DNA from: an uncultured Cellvibrionales bacterium
Lineage (GTDB): Bacteria; Pseudomonadota; Gammaproteobacteria; Pseudomonadales; Cellvibrionaceae
Assembly (NCBI GenBank): GCA_913020115.1
Contig: CAJWBQ010000002.1
Span: forward strand, 1-64,000
Reading direction: 5' to 3'
DNA length: 64,000 nt
In this document: positions 1 through 7,879 of the stretch, piece by piece
How the letters are laid out: the number at the start of each line of letters is the position of its first letter
Numbering within the stretch: the first letter of the stretch is position 1
Position numbers and translations under genes: made by a program
Notes under the pieces: model-generated
What the model saw: only the letters and a program-made list of their open reading frames with translations
What the model was told of the DNA's origin: nothing
The model's database searches: none

Positions 1-339
1 GTGATGAAAGAATCCTGTGACGAAGTACTGGCTGAGCTAGGCCTTGAAAATGATCCGCTTTTGGCCATTGCCAAGCGTCTGGAGCAAATCGCCCTAGAAG
101 ATGAATACTTCATCGAGAAGAAACTTTACCCGAATGTAGACTTTTACTCGGGTATTATCATGAAGGCCATCGGCATTCCTACGGATATGTTCACTGTGAT
201 ATTCGCAACAGGTCGCACCGTTGGCTGGATCGCACACTGGCATGAAATGATCAGCAATCCCTACAAGATTGGCCGTCCGCGCCAACTGTACAAAGGTTAT
301 ACGCCTCGCGACTTCACACCGATGGACGAGCGCAGCTAA
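1..339 (+). CDS. gltA: Citrate synthase, C-terminal part (5' end outside window)
   Basis: This is the last 112 residues of type II citrate synthase, which condenses oxaloacetate and acetyl-CoA at the entry of the TCA cycle in the cytoplasm. The reading frame is open from base 1, so the gene begins upstream and the first GTG here need not be a start. The segment [10 protein letters not shown] carries the catalytic aspartate (residue 47 of the fragment, equivalent to Asp362 of E. coli GltA). [11 protein letters not shown] and [10 protein letters not shown] follow, with the arginines that bind substrate carboxylates. The C-terminus [11 protein letters not shown] is the normal length for the family. 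A strong intrinsic terminator follows 28 bases after the stop codon. Family assignment is essentially certain; only the missing 5' part limits the entry. Confidence 0.97.
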   Translation: MMKESCDEVLAELGLENDPLLAIAKRLEQIALEDEYFIEKKLYPNVDFYSGIIMKAIGIPTDMFTVIFATGRTVGWIAHWHEMISNPYKIGRPRQLYKGYTPRDFTPMDERS

Positions 340-367
340 TTATTCCTTACTAATGCACAGCACTCAT

Positions 368-397
368 AAAGGCCGCTCTATTGAGCGGCCTTTTTTT
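368..397 (+). terminator. Intrinsic terminator after gltA
   Basis: An 11-bp perfect stem (AAAGGCCGCTC pairing with GAGCGGCCTTT) with a 4-base loop TATT runs directly into a T tract. It sits 28 bases after the gltA stop codon and ends that transcript. Confidence 0.92.
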
Positions 398-426
398 AAG
401 CTTAAATTACCCCCCCCTCAACCCCT

Positions 427-471
427 GTAAGCCCCGCAAGCCCCGCAAGCCCGGTAAGCCCGGTAAGCCTC
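427..471. repeat. Five tandem 9-bp repeats
   Basis: Five consecutive 9-bp units of the form GYAAGCCCS occupy 427-471: GTAAGCCCC, GCAAGCCCC, GCAAGCCCG, GTAAGCCCG and GTAAGCCTC. Units differ at position 2 (T or C) and near the end. The array lies between the gltA terminator and the promoter of the chemoreceptor gene and follows a run of C residues. It is outside any gene, so a copy-number change would not shift a frame. It could be a neutral slippage array or could affect local transcription; nothing in the sequence decides this. Confidence 0.85.
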
Positions 472-495
472 GTTCTCCAGACTTGTCGACCTAGC

Positions 496-522
496 TCAAT
501 AAATATCAATGGTCGCCGCTAT
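496..522 (+). promoter_or_regulatory. Candidate FliA (sigma-28) promoter for the chemoreceptor gene
   Basis: TCAA at 496-499 is followed after exactly 15 bases by GCCGCTAT at 515-522. The sigma-28 pattern is TAAA (TCAA in some Pseudomonas promoters), N15, GCCGATAA. The -10 block matches 6 of 8 positions and is identical to the one upstream of the FliK-like gene at 62620-62627. The -35 block is weak beyond the TCAA core. A transcript from here would start near 530 and supports the downstream ATG at 572 over an in-frame start at 509. Confidence 0.45.
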
Positions 523-571
523 CTGTCTTATACTTTTACGACTATCAATAATAAATCCAGCAAGGACACCT

Positions 572-2197
572 ATGAACTGGTTAAACCGAAGTATGCAAAC
601 CCGCCTACTATTTATTGTAATGGCCGGGCTGGCCGCGCTCTTAATCGTCGCCAGCACCTCCATCTGGACCCTAAACCTACGCTTACAGGACTATCAGTCG
701 CTCATCAGCAATAATATTTCTGTCGAGCGAGACATTAGTCAAATTAACTACCGCTTTAAAACCCAGGTTCAAGAGTGGAAGAATGTTCTCCTACGCGGTG
801 GCGACCCAAGCAGCTTAGACAAATATTGGGGCCGCTTTAAGGACCATCAAGCAGGTATACAAAGCGATGTAAATCAAGTGCTAAGCCGTATGGGCGAAGG
901 CAGCAGCAAAAATATGCTACGTAATTTTGGGCTCTCGCACGAAACTATGGGAAAGCGTTACAACGAGGGTTTTAACGCCTTCTCAAGCGCTGATTTTAGT
1001 GCCAAGGTGGGTGATGCTGCCGTGAAAGGCATGGACCGCGAACCGAGCAAATTGCTTAGCAATGCCGCGCGTGAAATTAGCAACGATGTAGCCAAGCTCT
1101 CAGAAAACCTGCGAGACGGCACTTCTGGGGTTATTTTTTGGTCGGAACTATCGGTGGTGCTCGTCGCCTTGCTGGTTGTTGTCATTCTATCGATAACTTT
1201 GAAACGAAGCTTTCTAGTTCCGCTAAAGATTGTAATGGGCGATATTCGCCAATTTTCTGAAGGCGACTTTAGTCAAACCCTAGACCTTCGCCGCACGGAC
1301 GAACTCGGCGAACTTGCACGAAATTTAGACCACATGAAGCAGGAAATTGTCAGTATTATTTCAGCGGTTAAATCCACCTCTGGCGAACTCAACGACGCCT
1401 CATCGCGAATTAATAGCACCGCCAATGAAATCAGTGATCAAACAGGGAAAACCGATCACTACATGGACCAAGTGTCCACAGCCATGAATGAGATGTCGAT
1501 GACTGTACAAGAGGTGGCCAACAATGCTTCGGGCGCAGCCGAAGCCGCACAAGTGGCTGATTCAAGCGCTCGGGAAGGCTTGCAAGTTATGGAAAAGACT
1601 ATCGGCTCTATTAACGATCTCTCTACTGAAGTGGACAATGTATCTGGTGCTATGGACAGATTGGAGCAAGACACCGCCAGTGTTGGCGCTGTATTAGATG
1701 TAATTAAAGGCGTCGCCGAACAAACCAACCTGCTGGCACTGAATGCAGCTATTGAAGCCGCTCGCGCCGGCGAACAGGGCCGCGGCTTTGCCGTAGTAGC
1801 CGATGAAGTACGAGGCCTTGCCCAACGCACACAAGAATCTACAGCTGAAATCCAACAAATTATTGAAACAGTGCAATCGGGTGCCTCGGCAGCCGTCAAA
1901 GCCATGCGAGACAGCCGAGAAAAAACAGGAGCCACAGTGGGGCTAGCGACAGAGGCCGGCACGTCAATTCGACAAATTAGTGAATCCATTAGCAGTATTC
2001 GCGACATGAACACACAAATTGCCACAGCCGCTGAAGAACAAAGTTACGCCACCGAAGAAATTACCAAAAATGTGGTGAGCATCACAGCCCTAGCACAAGA
2101 GGCTCACACGAGCTCGAAACATGCCTCAGAGATTGCAACAGGCCTAGATAAGACCTCGGGAGAACTATCACACCTCATCACCCGATTTACTGTCTAA
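572..2197 (+). CDS. Methyl-accepting chemotaxis protein
   Basis: This inner-membrane chemoreceptor of 541 residues passes ligand signals to CheW/CheA and so biases flagellar rotation. Transmembrane helix 1 is at about residues 11-36, a periplasmic sensor region of about 150 residues follows, and helix 2 is at about 188-212. A HAMP linker (about 214-265) and the MCP signalling domain complete it. The conserved hairpin tip at about 376-430 includes [19 protein letters not shown] and [17 protein letters not shown]. The ligand cannot be named from the sensor domain. There is no CheR-binding pentapeptide at the C-terminus, which ends in LITRFTV. I chose the ATG at 572 because AAGGAC precedes it and a flagellar-type promoter covers the alternative start at 509. 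The gene converges on the LapG-like gene. Confidence 0.93.
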   Translation: MNWLNRSMQTRLLFIVMAGLAALLIVASTSIWTLNLRLQDYQSLISNNISVERDISQINYRFKTQVQEWKNVLLRGGDPSSLDKYWGRFKDHQAGIQSDVNQVLSRMGEGSSKNMLRNFGLSHETMGKRYNEGFNAFSSADFSAKVGDAAVKGMDREPSKLLSNAAREISNDVAKLSENLRDGTSGVIFWSELSVVLVALLVVVILSITLKRSFLVPLKIVMGDIRQFSEGDFSQTLDLRRTDELGELARNLDHMKQEIVSIISAVKSTSGELNDASSRINSTANEISDQTGKTDHYMDQVSTAMNEMSMTVQEVANNASGAAEAAQVADSSAREGLQVMEKTIGSINDLSTEVDNVSGAMDRLEQDTASVGAVLDVIKGVAEQTNLLALNAAIEAARAGEQGRGFAVVADEVRGLAQRTQESTAEIQQIIETVQSGASAAVKAMRDSREKTGATVGLATEAGTSIRQISESISSIRDMNTQIATAAEEQSYATEEITKNVVSITALAQEAHTSSKHASEIATGLDKTSGELSHLITRFTV

Positions 2198-2204
2198 ACT
2201 GGAC

Positions 2205-2222
2205 GCGCCACTCTTGTGGCGC
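2205..2222. terminator. Hairpin between convergent genes
   Basis: A 7-bp perfect stem GCGCCAC/GTGGCGC with loop TCTT lies in the 26-base gap between the convergent chemoreceptor and LapG-like genes. There is no real T tract on either side, so termination would be weak, but the position fits a shared terminator. Confidence 0.5.
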
Positions 2223-2223
2223 T

Positions 2224-2913
2224 CTATTCAGTTTCCTGCTGAATTCGACGACTCAAACTCTGCCACTGCGGGAGCGCACCGCTACCTTTCGCCGACAATT
2301 TTTTGCCTCGAGATTTAGCCAGCCATAAACTGTCGCCATTAAAACTGTAGATGGGCATTAGATCTGGTCGCTGGGAGGCGGGAAGTATTGTCTTGTTAAT
2401 ATTGTCGAGAATTAAAGGCTCTGCATCTGGACTTGAGTAGTAAGCCAGCACCATATGCGCCTGGTTATACTCAAGCGATTTAACGTAGGTGATGCGGAGG
2501 TTGTCCGTATGTACCCCTACATCTTTTAAGGAAAAATATTTTCCGATAGAAAAATCTTCACAGTCGCCACCATCAGTTGCCAGCGTCTCTATAGGAGTTG
2601 CCCAATAATCCTCTGTACCCCAATGCTCTAAATCGGTAACCCATTCCACCAGATTAAAAAAGTCATTGGCGGCGCGCATATGCCTGGCGTCAGTAAAATC
2701 TTGATTCGCGCTGTTGTCGAGCATTAGACGCTGCCACTGGGCGACACGCTCACGTGCCGACTCGCCAAAGTTGCGCTCGACTTTATTCAGGGTTTTTTCG
2801 CCCATACCAATGTATTGGGCCGAGCTAAATGTAGAAAAACTACACATCGCGACTAAACCAAGCCCAATAACAAATCTCTCAATTCTCACTATCTCGCCCA
2901 CTCCAAATACCAA
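2224..2913 (-). CDS. LapG-like periplasmic cysteine protease (transglutaminase-like, BTLCP family)
   Basis: This 229-residue exported protein belongs to the bacterial transglutaminase-like cysteine proteinases. LapG, the best known member, cuts giant surface adhesins near their N-terminus to release cells from biofilm, and is held in check by the c-di-GMP receptor LapD. A signal peptide covers about residues 1-32. The catalytic triad is visible as Cys118 (DGGDCEDF), His153 (QAHMVL) and Asp170 (LILDNIN). Asp117 and Glu119 beside the cysteine match residues that bind calcium in LapG. No lapD gene (GGDEF-EAL), adhesin or type I secretion genes lie nearby, which is unusual for this family. The gene converges with the chemoreceptor gene and is separated from upstream hpd by a terminator. 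Family assignment is firm; the adhesin-cleaving role is inferred. Confidence 0.86.
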   Translation of the reverse strand: MVFGVGEIVRIERFVIGLGLVAMCSFSTFSSAQYIGMGEKTLNKVERNFGESARERVAQWQRLMLDNSANQDFTDARHMRAANDFFNLVEWVTDLEHWGTEDYWATPIETLATDGGDCEDFSIGKYFSLKDVGVHTDNLRITYVKSLEYNQAHMVLAYYSSPDAEPLILDNINKTILPASQRPDLMPIYSFNGDSLWLAKSRGKKLSAKGSGALPQWQSLSRRIQQETE

Positions 2914-2981
2914 GCAACTCTGCCTGCAGTCTACAGTACTCTAGAATTTCGGCAATCGAAGCAGACAAAAGCTCCAAGCAT

Positions 2982-3011
2982 AAAAAAGCCCAGCAAAGGC
3001 TGGGCTTTTTT
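2982..3011 (-). terminator. Intrinsic terminator after hpd
   Basis: The stem GCCCAGC/GCTGGGC with loop AAAG is flanked by A and T runs on both sides. On the minus strand it gives a stem followed by six T residues just after the hpd stop codon. The symmetry would also allow termination from the plus strand. Confidence 0.88.
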
Positions 3012-3024
3012 ATCAAACTAAAGT

Positions 3025-4107
3025 TTAATCGTCTGCAGACAATGTACCACGACGTATTTGATCCCTTTCAATGGATTCAAACAAAGCCTTGAAATTGCCC
3101 TCGCCAAATCCGTCGTCTTTTTTACGCTGAATAAATTCAAAAAAGATAGGCCCTATACGCGTCTCAGAAAAAATCTGTAAGAGTAACCGTGGGTCGCCAT
3201 CTTCCGTCGAACCATCAACCAATATGCCTCTTTTCTTAAGCTCATCCACCGGCTCGCCATGACCCGGCAAACGCTCTTCAAGCATATCGTAATAGCTTTC
3301 AGGAGGTGCGGTCATAAAGGGCACGCCCTTTTCCTGAAGTTTGTCCCAACAGGGCAATATATCATCACAAGAAAAAGCGATGTGCTGAATACCTTCACCG
3401 TTATACTGCATGAGATACTCTTCAATCTGACCACCGCCACCGCCGCCAGACTCCTCGTTAAGCGGAATGCGAATCAAGCCATCAGGTGCCGTTAGCGCGC
3501 GAGACTGCAAACCTGTGTATTCGCCCTTAATGTCGAAATAACGAATCTCTTTGAAATTGAATAAATTTTCGTAGTATCTCGCCCAATAGTCCATACGCCC
3601 ACGGTATACATTGTGGGTTAGGTGATCAATCACCTGAAAACCACAACCTACAGGGTGGTGATCTACCCCGTCCAGATATTCAAAGTCGATGTCATAAATT
3701 GAGCTCCCAGGCTCGCAGCGATCGATCAAATACAATGCTGCGCCACCAATACCCTTCACCGCAGGTAACTTAAGCTCCATAGGGCCGGCGGGAATATCCA
3801 GAGGCTGAGCCCCTTTCTCCAACAGCAAATCGTAGGCTTTATGGGCGTCATGCACGCGGAAAGCCATGCCACAAGCGCAAGGCCCGTGCTCTTCAGCAAA
3901 CCAAGCCGCCGCGCTCTTGGGCTCGTAGTTAATGATGAAATTGATGTCACCCTGGCGCCACAGATCGGCGGCCTTAGACCGGTGAGAGGCCACATGAGTA
4001 AAACCCATTGATTCGAACACTGGCTCAAGCATGCCGCGCTCTGGCGCCGCAAACTCTACAAACTCAAAGCCCCTGAGGCCCACCGGGTTTTCAAATAAAT
4101 CAGCCAT
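3025..4107 (-). CDS. hpd: 4-hydroxyphenylpyruvate dioxygenase
   Basis: This cytoplasmic non-heme iron enzyme turns 4-hydroxyphenylpyruvate into homogentisate in tyrosine breakdown, which can also feed pyomelanin or tocopherol-like routes. The 360 residues match the bacterial family length. Iron ligands are visible as His162 ([10 protein letters not shown]), His242 (QHIAFSCDD) and Glu324 (FFEFIQRK). A run of six glycines at about 221-226 ([13 protein letters not shown]) sits at a loop that is glycine-rich in homologues. The start ATG has AGGAG seven bases upstream. No homogentisate dioxygenase or maleylacetoacetate isomerase gene is nearby, so the rest of the pathway is elsewhere. A divergent Lrp/AsnC regulator lies 138 bases upstream and is the obvious candidate regulator. 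Confidence 0.96.
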   Translation of the reverse strand: MADLFENPVGLRGFEFVEFAAPERGMLEPVFESMGFTHVASHRSKAADLWRQGDINFIINYEPKSAAAWFAEEHGPCACGMAFRVHDAHKAYDLLLEKGAQPLDIPAGPMELKLPAVKGIGGAALYLIDRCEPGSSIYDIDFEYLDGVDHHPVGCGFQVIDHLTHNVYRGRMDYWARYYENLFNFKEIRYFDIKGEYTGLQSRALTAPDGLIRIPLNEESGGGGGGQIEEYLMQYNGEGIQHIAFSCDDILPCWDKLQEKGVPFMTAPPESYYDMLEERLPGHGEPVDELKKRGILVDGSTEDGDPRLLLQIFSETRIGPIFFEFIQRKKDDGFGEGNFKALFESIERDQIRRGTLSADD

Positions 4108-4245
4108 TGCTCACTCCTGATGATGTTAAATTCGTCATAAAAGTATAAGGCTAATTTCAAGGCGGAACTTTGCCATTTCAACTTGGATAATGCACTATTA
4201 CGCAAGATTCCACCCCTACAACCAAGAATACGGATGTATTACACC

Positions 4246-4728
4246 ATGAGCAACGAAGATCCGCTTCCCTCCAGCGTTGAGCGTAAAATACTAGATGCCT
4301 TACAGAACAACGGTCGGATGTCGAATGTCGAGCTGGCACAGCAAGTGGGCCTTTCAGAGTCGCCCTGCTTTCGGCGGGTGCGGCAATTGGAAGAAAACGG
4401 CACCATAAGTGGCTACAGCGCCAATTTGGATCAACGCAAACTGGGGCTTCAAGTAACAGCTTTTGTTCAAGTGGATCTGGATCAGTGCTCCGAAAAGGAG
4501 ACAGAGGGCTTCCGAGAGGCAGTGCGGGCCGAGGATTATATTACGGAATGTTATGCCATGAGTGGCAACTATGACTACCTGCTAAAGGTTGTGGCACGCA
4601 ACATTGACCATTTCGGGGAGATTACCATGAAGCGGATTTTAAAGTTTCCCGGGGTGAGAAATATTGAATCGAGTTTTAATTTGCTGGAGATTAAAAACTG
4701 TAAGGCCCTACCAACTGCAAGCGATTAG
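4246..4728 (+). CDS. Lrp/AsnC family transcriptional regulator
   Basis: This 160-residue DNA-binding protein has an N-terminal winged helix-turn-helix (about residues 10-60, including NVELAQQVGLSESPCFRRV) and a C-terminal RAM ligand-binding domain (about 70-155, with ECYAMSGNYDYLLKV). Members sense amino acids or related acids and act as dimers to octamers. It is transcribed away from hpd, and this arrangement plus the aromatic amino acid theme suggests that it controls hpd, which is inference. The frame is open from 4183, but starting at 4246 (or at 4234) gives the usual family length; neither start has a strong ribosome binding site. It converges on the MFS gene with a 35-base gap. Confidence 0.88.
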   Translation: MSNEDPLPSSVERKILDALQNNGRMSNVELAQQVGLSESPCFRRVRQLEENGTISGYSANLDQRKLGLQVTAFVQVDLDQCSEKETEGFREAVRAEDYITECYAMSGNYDYLLKVVARNIDHFGEITMKRILKFPGVRNIESSFNLLEIKNCKALPTASD

Positions 4729-4763
4729 TCAAAATGGTAGGGCTAGGCCTTAGACCAGAGGGG

Positions 4764-5981
4764 CTAAGCTCTCGCAGCTGAACTTTCCTTTTGCTCTCGG
4801 TCCAGGCGTAGGGCTGGCATCACAACAGCGGCCATACACAGCAGTAGCGCAGTGGCCGCAACAGACAACATGTGCGAGTAGGCACCATCACTCACCAGAA
4901 ACGCAGCGGCCATGGGTCCAGAAGCCAGGCCCATTTTCGACGCGAAGCCCCCCACTGCAGCCATCTGTCCCGCCTTATCAAACTCAGCACACATACCAAA
5001 GAGATAGGGTATTACAAAGGCCCACGTAATCCCCACGCCACAATTAGCCACTACATAGACCCAGGGTAACTCACTAAAGTTTAGGGCAAAGGTACCAGCG
5101 GCGGTGATGATAACGGCACTGACAACGGGCAGCGTGCGCCCATAACGCGTCGAAAGAACTACCACCAACAAAGAGCCCACTATTCCAATCCAAGCGGCAG
5201 CGCCTAGGCTCGGGGTGATAAAATCCATACTCAGGCCAGCTTCGCTGCCCAAGCCTACAATATAAGCATAGGGCCCCATGTTAGCCGCCTGAAACAGGAA
5301 GATGGCCAGCAAGGTTAACAACATGGGTTTAATATGGGCCGCGTCAATACCGCGAAGTTTGTGTCCAACCTTTGCCTCCGGCACTGGGTAATTACTTAGA
5401 AAAGGCAGCATCAATAAAGTAACAACATCAAAGGCAATCAGTGACATAAATAACACTTTAGGACCGTATTCGGGCACTAAGCCAGGCAGGTACATCACCC
5501 CAACACCACCAAACCCGAACTGCACCAAAAGCAGCACGCCGAAGGTAATATCAGCCTCTTCCGTCCGAGCAATAATCGCAAAACCTATGCCGACCAATAA
5601 GCCCCCCACTAAACCGTGCACGAAGCGGATCGCAATCAAGAGCGTCGGCTCTGTCATATACATGGAAACGATGTCGATGCACACTAGCCCGATAAGCAGC
5701 ATCACAGACACAGGCTTCCAACTGATTCGTTTGATCAAAAAAACCGCCGCCAGCGCTCCTGCGGCTGCCCCGTATACATTCGCCGAACCCACAAAACCCG
5801 CATCTTGATTGCTGAAGCCTAAACCTTTAATTAAACCGTCCACCAGAGCCGGCATTATGTTGACGTAAAACAACCCCGCCGTGGCCAGAAACGCCAAGAA
5901 AGTACGGGCTACCATGCTGTTGGGCGCCAGGTGGTAGGTAGAGAAAAAAGAGACCGGAGTGGAGTCTTGTTCGATGACCAT
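4764..5981 (-). CDS. MFS transporter
   Basis: This inner-membrane protein of the major facilitator superfamily has about 405 residues and about 12 predicted helices. The first is at AFLATAGLFYVNIMPALV, and the glycine-rich FVHGLVGGLLVGIGFAI lies in the first half. The arrangement resembles the YcaD/CynX-like drug or anion efflux and uptake carriers, but the substrate cannot be read from sequence. The frame is open back to 6119; I prefer the ATG at 5981 because it places the first helix a normal distance from the N-terminus, though no clear ribosome binding site supports either. It lies between the hpd regulator and the TPR-sulfotransferase and may belong functionally to the uptake block that follows. 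Confidence 0.8.
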   Translation of the reverse strand: MVIEQDSTPVSFFSTYHLAPNSMVARTFLAFLATAGLFYVNIMPALVDGLIKGLGFSNQDAGFVGSANVYGAAAGALAAVFLIKRISWKPVSVMLLIGLVCIDIVSMYMTEPTLLIAIRFVHGLVGGLLVGIGFAIIARTEEADITFGVLLLVQFGFGGVGVMYLPGLVPEYGPKVLFMSLIAFDVVTLLMLPFLSNYPVPEAKVGHKLRGIDAAHIKPMLLTLLAIFLFQAANMGPYAYIVGLGSEAGLSMDFITPSLGAAAWIGIVGSLLVVVLSTRYGRTLPVVSAVIITAAGTFALNFSELPWVYVVANCGVGITWAFVIPYLFGMCAEFDKAGQMAAVGGFASKMGLASGPMAAAFLVSDGAYSHMLSVAATALLLCMAAVVMPALRLDREQKESSAARA

Positions 5982-6209
5982 AAGAGCTTCGCTTTTGTAG
6001 TTATTAATCGATAAGATAGCTGAATTAACCATACCAAGCTTCGGCCGCATTAATAGGGCCAGTTGCGAGAATCTTGCTAGTCCAAATCTCAAGCCCATGC
6101 CAGCAAACTCGCAGCTCAAACAGCTCTGCGATCTCAGCCTTTATTTGGCGGCCGCACTGAAAGCCAATTTAAGTTCGGCTGCCGACAATGTTTGCGCCTC
6201 TAAACACGA

Positions 6210-7808
6210 TTATGGAATCGTCACTCCTCCTGCTTCAAGGCGAGATTTCAATCCTTGGAGCTGAGTTTCATAGCGCCTGCCATAAGCGATGGAAGTTGAA
6301 TATAATTTCTCTCTCACCTGAGCTGCACTGGCCGTACTGCTGGCCGCCGAATTCAAATGGAATTCAAGGCAATCATCCTGCCAAGGCAGCTGGCAATAAG
6401 CCACCATGGCCCTCACTTCTACCTCAAAATTCGTTACTAGGTTTTCGTAGGAAATTTCGTGAATAACACCGGGCATCACTTCAAACCAATGTGTCATTAA
6501 CTTGCGATAGGCAATGTAATAATCGGCCAGTTCATCCAAGCAGTAAGAAAATGGATAACCACTGCGGAACAATTGTTTGAATACCGCAAAGCAGGTATCG
6601 ACAGGGTTCCGTGTCAGACTGATAATTTTAGCATTCGGGAAAGCTAGATGAATTAGGCCTGCATACAAGTAATTAAAGGGTAGCTTGTCAATAAAACGAG
6701 CGGTATTGCCGGTCTCAGGTCGCGTGCTTTCCACATAATTCCGCCCTAATGCGGCGAAGTCTACATGCGCGGTGTTTTCAATAAATCGCAGTCGGGAATC
6801 CGCAGCATTTGCCCCAGGAATTTTTGCTAAGCGCATCAACTCACTGGAAAAATTATGCAGCTCTCCCGCGGCGTAAACATCGGAATGACAAGCGAGTATT
6901 CGTTCAACCAAGGTTGTTCCCGTGCGGGGCATTCCGATAACAAAGATGGGTTCTTTTGTCTCACTACCAGGAATTTGCCCATCAAATAAATCCCCATGAA
7001 AAACTTCGGTTATTTTCTCCATGATATCTAAATCGGTCTCAATCCGATAATTTATACTGCTCCGTTTAAGCTCAGCACCGGCCTGCAATATTTGAAACGA
7101 CTGCGTATAATCTTCTACATCTTCAAGCTCTTTCGCTAGCGCAAAGGCAAGGTTAATTTTCGAAGAATTAGGGAGCGAAGGTGTGTCAGCTAAACCCTTT
7201 AATTCAGCTATATGGTTATTGCTAGCAAGCTGCTTGCGCAAACCTGAGCGCAGCAATTGTGCCTCAGTGTCCAATGGGTCAATAGCAAGCGCCTCATTCA
7301 GGGCCTCTTCTGCTTCATCCAACAAACCAAGAAAACGCTGACAACTTGCAAGATTATAATAATGAACTGCGACACCCGGCTGTAAGACCAATATCCTCTG
7401 GTAGATTGGCAAACTTTCATGATGGAGTTCTAAGCTCGTTAAAAAGTAAGCCAGTCGGCCGTATATCTCTGGGTTTTCAATCGGCCGCAAGGCTAAGCTT
7501 TGTAGCAATTCTTTAGCCAAGGCCAGTGCCGGCGATTTCTGCTTATTGACGACAAATGCCTCACACAAACTGACCAGCAGAGACAGATGCTGTCCCGCAC
7601 TTCGCAAGCTTTGCTGAAGGAGCGTGACAGCTTTATCAGGCTTGCCTGCTCGCTGAAGAACATGTGCCGCTAGTTGCCAGGCGGCAACATCATTCGGGTC
7701 GCTTTGGTTTAGCTTCTGGCAAAGGGATAACGCACCCTGAAAATCGCCCGTTTCAAGCATGGTCCTCGCGGAATTGATGTGATTGGAGCCCTTAGTCACC
7801 TGCACCAC
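6210..7808 (-). CDS. TPR-repeat sulfotransferase
   Basis: This 532-residue protein has tetratricopeptide repeats over about residues 10-250 (for example DPNDVAAWQLAAHVLQRAGK and YYNLASCQRFLGLLDEAEEA) followed by a sulfotransferase domain. The PAPS 5'-phosphosulfate loop IGMPRTGTTLVERIL is at about 291-305, and the 3'-phosphate motif SLTRNPVDTCFAVFKQLF lies further on. Such enzymes transfer sulfate from PAPS to an unidentified acceptor, protein or small molecule. The frame opens with several GTG codons (7808, 7805, 7799) after GAAAGG; GTG at 7799 has the best spacing, so the start is uncertain by a few residues. The gene lies downstream of the TonB-dependent receptor, past a terminator, so it either uses read-through or its own promoter. 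Family call is firm; the acceptor is unknown. Confidence 0.85.
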   Translation of the reverse strand: MVQVTKGSNHINSARTMLETGDFQGALSLCQKLNQSDPNDVAAWQLAAHVLQRAGKPDKAVTLLQQSLRSAGQHLSLLVSLCEAFVVNKQKSPALALAKELLQSLALRPIENPEIYGRLAYFLTSLELHHESLPIYQRILVLQPGVAVHYYNLASCQRFLGLLDEAEEALNEALAIDPLDTEAQLLRSGLRKQLASNNHIAELKGLADTPSLPNSSKINLAFALAKELEDVEDYTQSFQILQAGAELKRSSINYRIETDLDIMEKITEVFHGDLFDGQIPGSETKEPIFVIGMPRTGTTLVERILACHSDVYAAGELHNFSSELMRLAKIPGANAADSRLRFIENTAHVDFAALGRNYVESTRPETGNTARFIDKLPFNYLYAGLIHLAFPNAKIISLTRNPVDTCFAVFKQLFRSGYPFSYCLDELADYYIAYRKLMTHWFEVMPGVIHEISYENLVTNFEVEVRAMVAYCQLPWQDDCLEFHLNSAASSTASAAQVREKLYSTSIAYGRRYETQLQGLKSRLEAGGVTIP

Positions 7809-7834
7809 CTTTCAAGTAAGCTGGAGATTCAAAC

Positions 7835-7861
7835 AAAAAAAGGCCGGGCAATACCCGGCCT
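7835..7861 (-). terminator. Intrinsic terminator after the TonB-dependent receptor gene
   Basis: The stem GGCCGGG/CCCGGCC with a 5-base loop is followed on the minus strand by a run of T residues. It lies 19 bases after the receptor stop codon. Confidence 0.9.
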
Positions 7862-7879
7862 TACCAAAGTATACCTTAC

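Noticed and set aside
509..571. N-terminal extension of the chemoreceptor starting at 509
   Set aside because: It would place 21 residues before the first membrane helix, lacks a ribosome binding site, and overlaps the candidate promoter.
1459..2025. 188-codon minus-strand frame inside the chemoreceptor gene
   Set aside because: Antisense shadow of the MCP signalling domain; composition and position give no support as a gene.
3425..3450. GGC-type repeat in hpd as a possible phase-variable tract
   Set aside because: The stretch encodes six glycines in a loop that is glycine-rich in the family; the repeat is in triplets and would not change the frame.
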